DNA from: Prevotellaceae bacterium
GTDB lineage: Bacteria > Bacteroidota > Bacteroidia > Bacteroidales > Bacteroidaceae
Assembly: GCA_022508635.1 (NCBI GenBank)
Contig: JAFLUV010000005.1
Span: forward strand, 1-23,423
Direction of reading: 5' to 3'
Length of the DNA: 23,423 nt
Of the stretch, positions 1-9,500 are shown one piece after another (position 1 is the first letter of the stretch; the number at the start of each line of letters is the position of its first letter). The notes under the pieces are model-generated. The model ran no database searches, was not told where the DNA came from, and saw only the letters and a list, made by a program, of their open reading frames with translations. Position numbers and translations under genes: made by a program.

Positions 1-14
1 ATCAAAAAAAAACT

Positions 15-3000
15 ATGAGAAAACTACTACTATCCCTCTTCGCATTCATTGCAGTAGGAGGTGCAGCATGGGCGGACGTAACTCAGGGCTTGAAGATAAG
101 CCAGACTCCGTCAACATCAATCATTCCTGCTACATCAGAGGACGACAATGACCATTGGTATCTTATAACACAAAACCGTGATGGAGAAAGTCCTGTTGTA
201 AACGTAGGTGCAGGTGAAACATTAAAAAGAGCTGCAAATACAATTAATCAATCAACGCTGGACGGAAACAAATTCGAAGAAAATAAACAATATCTGATTC
301 GTTTCTTCAGCGTTGGTGATGATTTATACACAATGCAGTTTGCAGATGGTTGCTACATAACAACAAACGGAAATTCTTTAGCAACAGAAAGCAAAGAAGA
401 TGCAGCAACATTTGCATTTTATATTACTGTATCTGGATCTACAACCTTTGGATGGAACTATTTGACAAAGGGCGGTTCTCGTGTTGACAATAATGGAGCA
501 GGTAAAGACGTGGTTCTTTGGGGATCGGGTGTCAATACCGCAACATCCGGCAATAATGTCTGGAAAGTGTATTCGGTCGAGCTTGAAGAATACCAAGAAC
601 CTGTTAACATTTCGTATGAAGTATATTATGAAAACGAACAGGAACCTGTCGCAAGCAGTAGTAATATCTCAATGCCTGTTCATAACAGAGTTGTGAAGGT
701 GTCAGACAAATTCCCTGCTTCACTTAAAAATGATTATTGCAACTATGAATTTTACAGCGATGCACAATTCACACAACCAATTGAAAATATAACCGCATCG
801 GGTACAATCTATGTCAATGCAAAGCTCAACAAAGACATCTTCCCGTTTGAGCTATCAGCAAGCTATGGGGATGCGAAGTGGTATACAATGATTATACACA
901 CAGGAGACCCCAAAGATGTGTTTGTTGATGAAACAGAACCCTATACACCGGCAAAAGCATCACTACTTGATAAGGGTCACTTCAACTATCAGTGGGCGTT
1001 TGCAGGCAATCCATACAAACTTATTGTCTACAACAGGGAAACTGGTTCAAGCCAAACTCTTACAAAGGAAGCGACAGATGATGGTATAGGAAATGCCGTA
1101 ATGCGTGACGGAACACATACTTGGGTACTTGGCAAGAACGGCAATGGATTTACTCTTAAATTCGAGAATACAGCAGACAACTACATCAATCTGAATGGTG
1201 GAAAATTCAGATTCTGGAACACAACTTTGGCAGCAACAGGTGCAGGTTCAACTTTCTTAGTTGAAGAAGCACTCGAATGGGAGGATATATTGGAAATTGT
1301 AATAAATGATGTGGAAGAAGCTATCAAGCAATCGCAAGCAAAAACACCAGGCTATCCGACATCAGAAGACTGTGTTAATGACTTGAATCAAGCGATTGCG
1401 TCTGCAAGAAGTAATGAAAACAAGCAAGAGGCATGCTACACATTGAATAACGCATTACCGCAGATTCTTGATAATCATTCAAGCAGTGTAAACTATCTTC
1501 CACAAACTGGAGTATATTATACCATAACCAGCTCACGCGGCTCGATGGTATATGACCCAAGCCATGACAATGCGACTGATGCAACAAGCGATAATGCAAA
1601 ATACCTCTGGTATACGACTGAAACACTTGACGGAAAAGATCCCAACACCCTGTGGGGCTTCGTAGAAAAGGATGGGCTTTACTACATGTACAACGTAGGC
1701 AAGGAGCAGTTTGCAACAGTAGGAAAGGGAAGTTATGGCCCAACATGGATATTCTCTGATACACCTTCTTATATAACGCTTGACGACGGCATGGGACACG
1801 AAGTTGCTACACCAAAAGTCCGCATACTGGCAACTTTAGCTACGGCGACAGAAAGATCCTACGCAATGTCAATCAGCACGAGCTATACAGGTCCTGTTAT
1901 CACATATGATGCAGTAGGAGACGGTGGCATACCGATGCAGTTCATCGAAAGAGGCGAAGCAGACCCAGAACTCATCAAGGAAATCATGAGAAAGATAGAA
2001 AATCCCGAACCCTACCGTGAGGCACTGAAGGCATTAATTGCCAGTGTTGCGTCAGTCACCACTGGTGATGGCCTTGGCGAATATAGCGCAAGCAGCGACT
2101 ATGCTTCTGTACTCGAAGCAGCAAATGCTGCAGTAGCCAGCACAGACGCTACAATAGAATCACTCACCGCTGCACGCGAGGCACTCGAAGCAGCTATCGC
2201 AACTCTTACACTCAACATGCCGCAGCCAGGCACCTTCCTCCGCCTCGAGGGTATAAGTGAAATGTATCTTTCTGAGCGTATCGCTGATAACGACAACAAG
2301 ACGTTTACCATGTCAGGTACAGAAGATGCAACGACCATCTTCTATTTCGACGGCCAATACCTGATAAACCTCAGCACTGGTAAGGCTAACGCCATGTCAA
2401 GCTCACAGTGGAAATGGGTATACGGAACTGAAACAGCATCTGTTGTAACCTTCAGGGAAGGTGATGAAAGAGGAAAGTATTACGTAGGCTCCGGTGGTCA
2501 GTATTTCCACGACAAGAACAATACCAGTGCCGGTGAAAAAGTGCCATGTGTTAGAAAAGGTGATGCAAGAGTAACGACTGACGGATCAAGCTTCAACTGG
2601 ACTCTCACAGAGATTACCAAGCTCCCCATTACCGTCAGCTCGTTAGGCTTCGCCACACTGTGGAGCCCCGTTGCACTGGAGATTCCCGCAGAGGTGACAG
2701 CCTACACCGGCGTAATCAGCGAAGACGAGAAGTCTCTCAAACTGACACCAGTCGTGGGATCAGCATTCGGGGGAACAACCCTTCCTGCACAGACAGCTGT
2801 ATTGCTGCAGGCTGAGCCGGCAACATACAACTTCAGCGTGAGCGAGAGCAATATGGAAGCAATCGAATCCGACCTCAAGGGCGGCCTCGGTCAGGAGGTA
2901 ACAAGCAGCATCCTCACCCTTCAGCAGCCCACAGAGGCAAAAGTACCCGGCTTCTACACCTACACTGGTACAGGCGCAGCAGGCTTCAAGGCTTACCTCA

Positions 3001-3188
3001 CGCTCGATGATGCAAGCGGAGTGAAGGGACTCACCTTCATCTTCGGCGACGACGCAACGGGCATCGCAGGCATAGAGAACGGCAACACGGCTGAAGGCAC
3101 TGCCCTCTACAACCTCGCAGGCCAGCGCGTAGCGAAGACCGTCAAGGGCATCTACGTCGTAGGCGGCAAGAAAGTATTGGTAAAATAA
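15..3188 (+). CDS. Large secreted multidomain protein with C-terminal sorting-type tail
   Basis: 1057-residue exported protein of unknown function. Residues 1-20 form a signal peptide (basic MRK, hydrophobic core, cleavage likely after AAWA). Residues about 90-190 and 285-420 are beta-rich segments, with aromatic and GNG/NGG turns, that look like ricin-B/beta-trefoil-type modules. Two helical Ala/Glu-rich segments (about 425-485 and 655-735) resemble FIVAR-type three-helix linkers. Residues about 866-945 match a module common in Prevotella surface proteins (SSLGFATLWSP...LPAQTAVLLQ). The extreme C-terminus (1031-1057: LYNLAGQRV...GIYVVGGKKVLVK) is the short tail seen on many Bacteroidota secreted proteins, related to type IX sorting domains. 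No catalytic motif was recognised; carbohydrate or host-surface binding is inference. The start is the only one giving a signal peptide; its promoter lies outside the window. A small peptide gene follows after 19 bases. GC rises along the gene (one 60-base line at 181 is 38%, one at 2641 is 62%), suggesting mosaic origin. Confidence 0.85.
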   Translation: MRKLLLSLFAFIAVGGAAWADVTQGLKISQTPSTSIIPATSEDDNDHWYLITQNRDGESPVVNVGAGETLKRAANTINQSTLDGNKFEENKQYLIRFFSVGDDLYTMQFADGCYITTNGNSLATESKEDAATFAFYITVSGSTTFGWNYLTKGGSRVDNNGAGKDVVLWGSGVNTATSGNNVWKVYSVELEEYQEPVNISYEVYYENEQEPVASSSNISMPVHNRVVKVSDKFPASLKNDYCNYEFYSDAQFTQPIENITASGTIYVNAKLNKDIFPFELSASYGDAKWYTMIIHTGDPKDVFVDETEPYTPAKASLLDKGHFNYQWAFAGNPYKLIVYNRETGSSQTLTKEATDDGIGNAVMRDGTHTWVLGKNGNGFTLKFENTADNYINLNGGKFRFWNTTLAATGAGSTFLVEEALEWEDILEIVINDVEEAIKQSQAKTPGYPTSEDCVNDLNQAIASARSNENKQEACYTLNNALPQILDNHSSSVNYLPQTGVYYTITSSRGSMVYDPSHDNATDATSDNAKYLWYTTETLDGKDPNTLWGFVEKDGLYYMYNVGKEQFATVGKGSYGPTWIFSDTPSYITLDDGMGHEVATPKVRILATLATATERSYAMSISTSYTGPVITYDAVGDGGIPMQFIERGEADPELIKEIMRKIENPEPYREALKALIASVASVTTGDGLGEYSASSDYASVLEAANAAVASTDATIESLTAAREALEAAIATLTLNMPQPGTFLRLEGISEMYLSERIADNDNKTFTMSGTEDATTIFYFDGQYLINLSTGKANAMSSSQWKWVYGTETASVVTFREGDERGKYYVGSGGQYFHDKNNTSAGEKVPCVRKGDARVTTDGSSFNWTLTEITKLPITVSSLGFATLWSPVALEIPAEVTAYTGVISEDEKSLKLTPVVGSAFGGTTLPAQTAVLLQAEPATYNFSVSESNMEAIESDLKGGLGQEVTSSILTLQQPTEAKVPGFYTYTGTGAAGFKAYLTLDDASGVKGLTFIFGDDATGIAGIENGNTAEGTALYNLAGQRVAKTVKGIYVVGGKKVLVK

Positions 3189-3207
3189 CCCTAAACAGTT
3201 AAAGACA

Positions 3208-3378
3208 ATGAAAAAGACATATATAGCACCTGAGACATCAATATTCCGCGCAGAGATTCAGAACATGCTCGCAGAATCAATAGCTTGTGACGCAGGCATC
3301 ACAGGCAACGAGATGTACACCAAGGAACATACGCCCGCACCCTCATGGAGCAGCGGCAGCGTATGGAACGAATGGTAA
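3208..3378 (+). CDS. Small 56-aa MKKTYIAPE-type peptide
   Basis: An ATG at 3208 opens a 56-codon frame ending in TAA at 3376-3378. The product begins MKKTYIAPETSIFRAE, has a central amphipathic stretch (IQNMLAESIA), one cysteine (C27), and a polar, Trp/Ser/Gly-rich end finishing WSSGSVWNEW. Short proteins with this opening (MKK-Y-x-P-E/S followed by a hydrophobic-acidic stretch and a variable C-terminus) are frequent, usually unnamed, in Prevotella and Bacteroides genomes; that statement is from memory of the family. It sits 19 bases after the large secreted protein and before a terminator, so it is probably co-transcribed with it. There is no classical signal peptide or membrane segment. The conserved front with a divergent tail resembles a leader-plus-core layout, but no modification enzyme is visible here. 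Function unknown. Confidence 0.7.
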   Translation: MKKTYIAPETSIFRAEIQNMLAESIACDAGITGNEMYTKEHTPAPSWSSGSVWNEW

Positions 3379-3428
3379 GAAAGTGAGAGATGTTAGTTTT
3401 TTAATAGAGACTGTATATTAGTGACATT

Positions 3429-3460
3429 AAGGGCACCCGACCGTGAGGTTAGGTGCCCTT
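3429..3460. terminator. Hairpin terminator between convergent genes
   Basis: A perfect 9-bp stem (AAGGGCACC at 3429-3437 with GGTGCCCTT at 3452-3460) encloses a 14-base loop that can form a further inner ACC/GGT pairing. It lies 50 bases after the small peptide gene and about 125 bases past addB, in the convergent gap, so it can serve both strands. The T-run after it on the plus strand is weak (TTGCTCTATT). Confidence 0.65.
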
Positions 3461-3479
3461 GCTCTATTGTGTCACGGAC

Positions 3480-3590
3480 CTTTGTCCGTTTGTTCCTTTG
3501 TCCGTGAATGCGTCTTGTTTGTGAATGCGTCTTGTCTGTGACTGCGGTTTGTCTGCGTCTCGTCCGTGACTATGATTTGTCCGTGACTAT
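3480..3590. repeat. Degenerate ~16-nt tandem repeat overlapping the addB stop
   Basis: Seven imperfect head-to-tail units with plus-strand consensus yTTGTCCGTGAmTryG: 3480-3495, 3496-3513, 3514-3530, 3531-3546, 3547-3558 (short), 3559-3574 and 3575-3590. The last two share CGTCCGTGACTAT/TGTCCGTGACTAT. The final unit contains the addB stop codon (TAG on the minus strand at 3587-3589). The first unit, with the preceding bases, forms a 6-bp hairpin (ACGGAC 3474-3479 with GTCCGT 3484-3489). Function unknown; slippage-type expansion is the simplest explanation. Confidence 0.7.
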
Positions 3591-6514
3591 TGTTTCTTCC
3601 CGCAGAGGAGCTGTAGCTTGCAGTAGGTGCAGGCTCTCGCGTCGGTGGTGCAGGCGAAAGGCTTTGCCGGGTCGAAGATGTCGTCGAGGATGGTTTGCAG
3701 CCCTTCGCGGAAGGTCTCTGCATGCTGTCGGGCAAAGTCGTCCACCGCTTCGCCGTCAATCATGAGCGTCGGGTCGTAGTCGTCCGCTACGCTCTTGCCG
3801 GGAAAGAAGAGCGTGGGACGTATGGGCAGCGTGGCTTCCGGCTGCCGTGTCTCTGCCAGCGCGTAGAGGAACGTCTGCAGATAGTAGCGCTCGTGCCTTG
3901 CCGTCAGGCTGACCACGTTCTCCATCTTCACCTTCTCCTTGTCCGGCTCGTGCATGCCGGTCTTGTAGTCGACGATGCGCAGGTGTCCGTCCATTTCGTC
4001 GATGCGATCGATGCGGCCGCCAACCCTGATGCTCGCCCCGTGTACGTCGAAGTCCGTCGTCCGCTCCCGCTCTGCCCCGATGATGCGGAAAGGCGCGTGC
4101 CGGGCATCGTAGCGGACGAGTGAGAGCAGGTAGCGCAGCAATACGTCGCGGGCAATGAGCACCGTGCCCTTGTAGGTGGCAGCAGCTGCAATCTCCTTTG
4201 CCCGGCGATGGCGGCGGCGCAGCTCGTCGTGGCGGTCGAAGTCCTTCGTGGGATGGAACCAGCAGACGTCGAATGCCGTGTGGAGCATGAGTTGCAGCTC
4301 GCGGAGGATGCTGTCCCTGACGACGGGCGAACCGTCTGCCTTCCTCGTGCAGAGCATGTCCCCGGTGATGGTGTCGCTCTTGGCCTGTTCCTGCAGCCTG
4401 TCGTAGAAGAACTCGGCCACGTCGTGGAAGATGTTGCCGATGACGTCGGCTGATATGCCGTCCTCAGGCTCGTCCTCGCGGCGGATGCGCAGCACGTTGT
4501 CCAGATAGAACATCATGGGACATGCCATGTAGGCATTGATGGCGGAGGGGCTGAGATTGATGTGTTCGCCCTCGGGCAGGTTCTGGTCGTAGCGGCGGTG
4601 CAGCTGCGCCATCACGTCGTCGGTCTTCTCTATGACAAGGGGCTGGACGGGCTTCACTTCCGGCCTGCTGCGAAGCCAGAGTGTACGGACGGGGATGCTT
4701 GTCTCGGCAAGCATCTGCCTGAGGAAGCGCGACATTTCGTGCTGTGTGCCGTCGCTCGTGCTTTCGTTGTAGACGCATGTGAGGTGCTCGCAGCGCTGTA
4801 TCAGACGATAGAAGTAATAGGCGTAGACGGCAATGCGGTGGCGCTGTGTCGTCAGTCCGAACGCATCGCGCAGGTTGGCAGGGATGAATGAGTTGGCATG
4901 CGTGCTGCGCGGCAGGTTGCCCTCCTCTGCAGAGAGCAGGAGCAGGTGTTCGAAGTCGAGGCATCGTGTCTCAAGCACGCCCATCACCTGCAGGCCGCGA
5001 TCCGGTTCGCTGTGGAAGGGAATCTTGGCGGTCGCCGTCATCTGTCGCAGCAGTCGTCGCAACGTGCCGGGCAGGATGTTGAGCGGATGGCGCGGATGCT
5101 GTACGAGGTCGCGCAGCAGGCACAGCATGCGGTCGATGCGATAGGCCGTCTCGCTGTAGAGCTGTTCGAAGATGCCGGGCTCTTCTGCCTGGGCGTAATA
5201 TGCGGCAATGCGGCGCAGGTGGAGAAGCAGGTAGTCGAGCAGTGCCTTTGTCTCGTCGCCATGATAGACGAAACACTGCTCTTCGTCCAGCAACTCGAAG
5301 AACGGTTGCCGCCGCAACGACTGCTCAAAGGGGTAGCGGAAGCGGTGGAGCGTGGTGTCGTAGCCCTCTGTCTGCAATCGTAGCAAAGCCGTGAGGATGC
5401 CGTATACAGGCGTGTCGGTGACTGGGAAGCCCATCGTCACGTTCACCTCTTTCTCCGATTCGGGAATGGCATGCAGGACGGGTTGCATCAATGCCTCGTT
5501 TGCAAGAACGACAGCAAGCGGACTGAAGGCAGGGGACTGTGCTGCTGTGTCAGTGCTGCCGGACGGTGTCGTATTTTGGGTGATGTAGGTGTTTGCATAG
5601 CGTGCGGCTGCATTGTTGGACGTACAGGCGATGAATGTCACATCACTGAGCCGGCTGAAATTGTCGAAGACGCTGGTATCGCTGACGGCACAGGGGAAGT
5701 CTCTCAGGTTCTGCTTCATGAAATATCCGGCCTCGTGGTCGGCCTTGGGGTCGCAGTAATAGATGTCATAGTCCCAGTAGAAGCGTGCCTTGCCTTCCCG
5801 CTGGATAGTGCTCATCATGGTGTGCTCCACGTTGTTCAGCACATTGAATCCCGCGAAGACGATGGCGCGCTTGTCCTGCAGAACCTGCTTTACGAGGCTT
5901 TCGTCGGACTGCATTTGTTCTGCCACGTGGCGGAAGAGTGCGCCTTCCCAAAGCTGTCCGTCGGCAAGCAGCCGCTCGCGCAGTGTCGTATATATCTCGT
6001 GCATGTGGCTCCACGTGTGCAGGAATTTCTCTTGAAGATGTGTGCTGTTTTCCAGCGAGAAGCGTCCGAAGAAGCGCTTCAGTGTCTCACGTTGGCGGTC
6101 GTCAAGGTAGTCCAGGCTCTTGAGCCGCTCTTGGTCTGTTATGTTCGTGAAGATGGCTTTTGCGTCAGCCATGTGCTTGTCTATGTCGTCGAAGTCGGCC
6201 ATGAGAACCTCGCCCCAGCTCCAGAATTCGTCGAGCGTCTCGGTATAGTCGGCTCCCAATACATCCTGCATGACGCTGTGCAGCATGTAGACGCACCTCA
6301 GAGGGTCGGCCACTTGGAGCGATGTGAGACTTTGGAAGAGGTCGCCCATCGTACAGTAGCGAGGCGTCCACACCGGCTTGTCACTCAAGAGGGCAAATTC
6401 GCGGTTGAGAAACATTCCTGCACGCTTGCCAGGGAAGACAACCGTGACATCCCGCATGTTGCAGGAGAAGTGTGCCAGCATGTCGGCTGCTATGATGTTA
6501 AGAAAACTTTTCAT
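3587..6514 (-). CDS. addB: AddB-like helicase-nuclease subunit (PD-(D/E)XK, Fe-S)
   Basis: 975-residue partner of the AddA-like helicase encoded just upstream; together they should form an AddAB/RexAB-type complex that resects double-strand breaks for RecA-dependent repair in the cytoplasm. The N-terminal half is an inactive UvrD-like helicase fold (VVFPGKRAGMF near residue 25, no Walker A lysine motif). The C-terminal nuclease domain shows GNIFH (H697), GGRIDRID (D836), IVDYKTG (D849, K851) and LQTFLY (Q880, Y884), the usual Cas4/AddB-type active-site set. Four cysteines fit the AddB iron-sulfur staple: C665 (AYMACP) and C962-x2-C965-x5-C971 at the very C-terminus. The start codon is three bases after the addA stop, indicating translational coupling. 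The symbol follows function; Bacteroidota copies are often annotated only as PD-(D/E)XK nuclease family protein. Its stop codon lies inside a tandem repeat. Confidence 0.88.
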   Translation of the reverse strand: MKSFLNIIAADMLAHFSCNMRDVTVVFPGKRAGMFLNREFALLSDKPVWTPRYCTMGDLFQSLTSLQVADPLRCVYMLHSVMQDVLGADYTETLDEFWSWGEVLMADFDDIDKHMADAKAIFTNITDQERLKSLDYLDDRQRETLKRFFGRFSLENSTHLQEKFLHTWSHMHEIYTTLRERLLADGQLWEGALFRHVAEQMQSDESLVKQVLQDKRAIVFAGFNVLNNVEHTMMSTIQREGKARFYWDYDIYYCDPKADHEAGYFMKQNLRDFPCAVSDTSVFDNFSRLSDVTFIACTSNNAAARYANTYITQNTTPSGSTDTAAQSPAFSPLAVVLANEALMQPVLHAIPESEKEVNVTMGFPVTDTPVYGILTALLRLQTEGYDTTLHRFRYPFEQSLRRQPFFELLDEEQCFVYHGDETKALLDYLLLHLRRIAAYYAQAEEPGIFEQLYSETAYRIDRMLCLLRDLVQHPRHPLNILPGTLRRLLRQMTATAKIPFHSEPDRGLQVMGVLETRCLDFEHLLLLSAEEGNLPRSTHANSFIPANLRDAFGLTTQRHRIAVYAYYFYRLIQRCEHLTCVYNESTSDGTQHEMSRFLRQMLAETSIPVRTLWLRSRPEVKPVQPLVIEKTDDVMAQLHRRYDQNLPEGEHINLSPSAINAYMACPMMFYLDNVLRIRREDEPEDGISADVIGNIFHDVAEFFYDRLQEQAKSDTITGDMLCTRKADGSPVVRDSILRELQLMLHTAFDVCWFHPTKDFDRHDELRRRHRRAKEIAAAATYKGTVLIARDVLLRYLLSLVRYDARHAPFRIIGAERERTTDFDVHGASIRVGGRIDRIDEMDGHLRIVDYKTGMHEPDKEKVKMENVVSLTARHERYYLQTFLYALAETRQPEATLPIRPTLFFPGKSVADDYDPTLMIDGEAVDDFARQHAETFREGLQTILDDIFDPAKPFACTTDARACTYCKLQLLCGKKQ

Positions 6515-6517
6515 TCG

Positions 6518-9500
6518 TCATATTTTTACAGGTCCGCCCGTCATGATGTACCAGATGTATCCCTGTACCTCATGCTTTGGGTACATTTGGCGCAGAAGTT
6601 CCATGTATGCTTTTACTTGGTCGTGGTATGTCTTGTCCGGGTGACCGAACTTATAGTCGATGACGGTAATGCTGTTGCCGCTAATGACGACACGGTCAGG
6701 GCGAAGGATACAAGGCTGTGCGCTCTTTTTGTCGAGGCTTGCGATATCATCGTCGTCAGCCAGTTTGCTTGCAATGCTGCACTCGTTGTAGACGCTGTTT
6801 TCGGCATTGAACCATGATGCTACCAGCGGATTGCGGAAACCTTCGACAATATGCCTGATGATGTTGTCCCATTCTTCGCCTTCACCGATGATACCTTCTT
6901 CGCGTCCCTTGCAAAGTACGTCTTCAAGTTGGCTGACGTCACTGATACGGCTCAGTATCTCGTGCATGCGTTTGCCAATCTCACGTTGCGAGAGCTTGCA
7001 TGGTGTGTCCTGTTCTTTGCCCAGTAGTTGCAGGTAGTCTTGTGCCTGGTTGCTTTGACGGAAATGAAGCATAGGATTGCGGGTGACGACCTTCACGTCA
7101 ATGGCATCCGCATCGCGATGTCTGAGGCGCAGCCGGTTGGCTCCTTCTTGCTTTTCCTTGGTGGAGAGGCGGGTTGATGGCGAGCCAAGTTCGTATGTGA
7201 AGAGTTCTTCATCCGTATCGTTCTCTTCGTTGCGCAGTGTCAGGTAGATGAGGTCGCCAGCCGTGGTGATGCTCTTTATCTTGTCGGCTGGTTTTGTCTT
7301 TCCCCAGACATAAAGGTTGGAACCTGCGCGGGTGAAAGCCACATACAGCGTATTGAGTGCATCCACGCGACGCTCCATGTGTTCGGTTTCATATTGGGGT
7401 GCAAAGACAGAGTTGCGTACATTGCGCGAATAAGTCGATATTGGCAGTGCGCCAAGCTCGTTGTAGGGCTTCTCGTCCGTACTCAGCCACAAGACGTCGC
7501 CCTGCCTGTCGCTTTCTATCGGCCATTGGCTGAAGGGCAACAGTACGGTGTGGAACTCCAGTCCTTTCGATTTGTGGATGGTGAGGATGCGTACACCTGT
7601 TACGGCAGATCCAGGTACGGCGCGTGTGCGTAGCTTTTCGTCCCATAGGGTGAGCAGTGTCTGTATGTCCGGGGTGGTTGTTCCGTACAGGTGGTTTTGC
7701 AGCTCGTCAAAGAAGGTGAGCACGTAGATGTCTTCTCCGGGAATGTTGCCCAGAGAGAAGATGCGCCACAGGCGTTCTGCCAAGATGTAGAGCGGCAGTT
7801 GCAGCAATTCGTCGCGATGTGCCATAAATGCCTCTGGCAGTACTTGCTCTGCTTTCTGCATGGCTACACTTTGCAGGGTGGCATCGGTTTGTCCGAGCAC
7901 GTCTCGCTGGTAATGCAGCATGAGATACTTTTCGGAGATGGCATCCGTGTGGTGCTTGCAGGTGAGCATACGCATGGCAGCCACTATCATCTGTACGCTG
8001 GTGGAGGCTTCAAGCAGGAAGGCTTCATCACTGACCAGTCGGATGTCCGGTGCATAAAGGCTGAATCCGTCTATAAGCTGTTGTGCCATGGCATTCTTGC
8101 GAACGAGGATGGCAATCTGGCTGAGGTCGAGACCGCCGGCTTGCAGCGTCCTTATCTGCTCTGCCATGTCGCAGTAGAAGTCCTCTTCTCCGCCTTTGCT
8201 GAGCTTCACGCGGACATAGCCTTCTCCGTCCTCTTTCTTTGTCTTTTGTGCGACGTCCTCGTAGATGCGGCTCAGTTTGATGTCTTCGTTTGCCTGCACG
8301 GCATCAAGCAATTCTGCGGCATGAGGGAAGAAAGCATTGTTGAATTCTATTACCTTCTGGTGGCTGCGATAGTTCGTATCGAGCGGCTTAGGGTGGATGT
8401 GGAAGCGGCTGAGTTCCTTCTCCTGTTCCACTTTGTAGAGTATCTTCCAGTCGCCGCTACGCCAGCGGTAGATGCTTTGCTTGATGTCGCCCACGAGCAG
8501 GCCTTTGCCTCCCGAGGCGAGCTTTTCAAAAAGGAGTTTCTTGAAGTTTTCCCACTGCATGCGGCTTGTGTCCTGAAACTCGTCGATCATTACATAGTTG
8601 ATGAGCGTGCCTGTCTTTTCGAAGATGAAGGGGGCATCGCTGTCCTCTACCATCTTGCTTAGCAAAGCAGGCGTGGAGCTGAGCGTGAAGCGTCCGTCGT
8701 CGCTGCATATCTCACGTGCCCGCTCGTCTATATATGCAAGGAGGCGGAGCGGTCCGAGATGTCGGAGTGCAAGTGAGGCGGAGTTGTATGTCCTGCGACG
8801 ATTGGTATAGCATGTAATCAGGGCGGAAAGTGACTCTTTCAAGCTTTCTTCTTGATCCTTGCCTGCTGCTTGTCCTTTTTTGTAAAGCGGTTTGCTTCCG
8901 TCGGCTTGTCCTTGTATGGTGGCTGACGGGCCGTCGCTTTTCATCTCTCTTGCTTCCGTTAGGAACTTGCGCAGGTTTTTCCCGTAGCTGATGCCGTCGA
9001 AGGAGAGCGGGTTCCTGTTTATCTCCTCTGTCACCTTGTCTACGGCTTGCTGCACGTCTTGTTCGGCTTCCTTGCGCAAGGCCTGCATGTCGCGTTTGAA
9101 GGCTCCCACTGCCTTGGCATCGCTGATGCGTTTCATCTCCTCTTCGCTGCGGCTCTGGAAATCTTCGCGGAAGATGTTGCCGGCCAATGCCTTGAGCGGC
9201 CCTACGATGTCCCACTTATCGCCGCTGTCCAGCTGTTCGCGTACGTAGTCCATTACCCACTGCCTCACTTCGGGTTGGCTGTCCATCGTTTCGATGAGGC
9301 TGTCTACGGCACTGCTGACGATCTCGTCGTGCGAGAGCTCTACCTGTAGGTTGGCCGCAAGACCAAGCTCGCGTGCCATGTTGCGCAGGATGCTCTGGAA
9401 GAAGGCATCAATGGTCTCGACACGGAAATACGTGTAATCGTGCAGGATGAATGTGAGTGCCTTTCCTGCGCGTTCGCTTACCAAGGCGGGCGTGAGCGAC

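Noticed and set aside
3472..3759. 95-codon minus-strand frame through the tandem repeat
   Set aside because: Its first half is a shifted shadow of the addB Fe-S end and its second half is repeat sequence.
5471..6817. 448-codon plus-strand frame antisense to addB/addA
   Set aside because: It spans the junction of two well-supported minus-strand genes and shows no recognisable domain.
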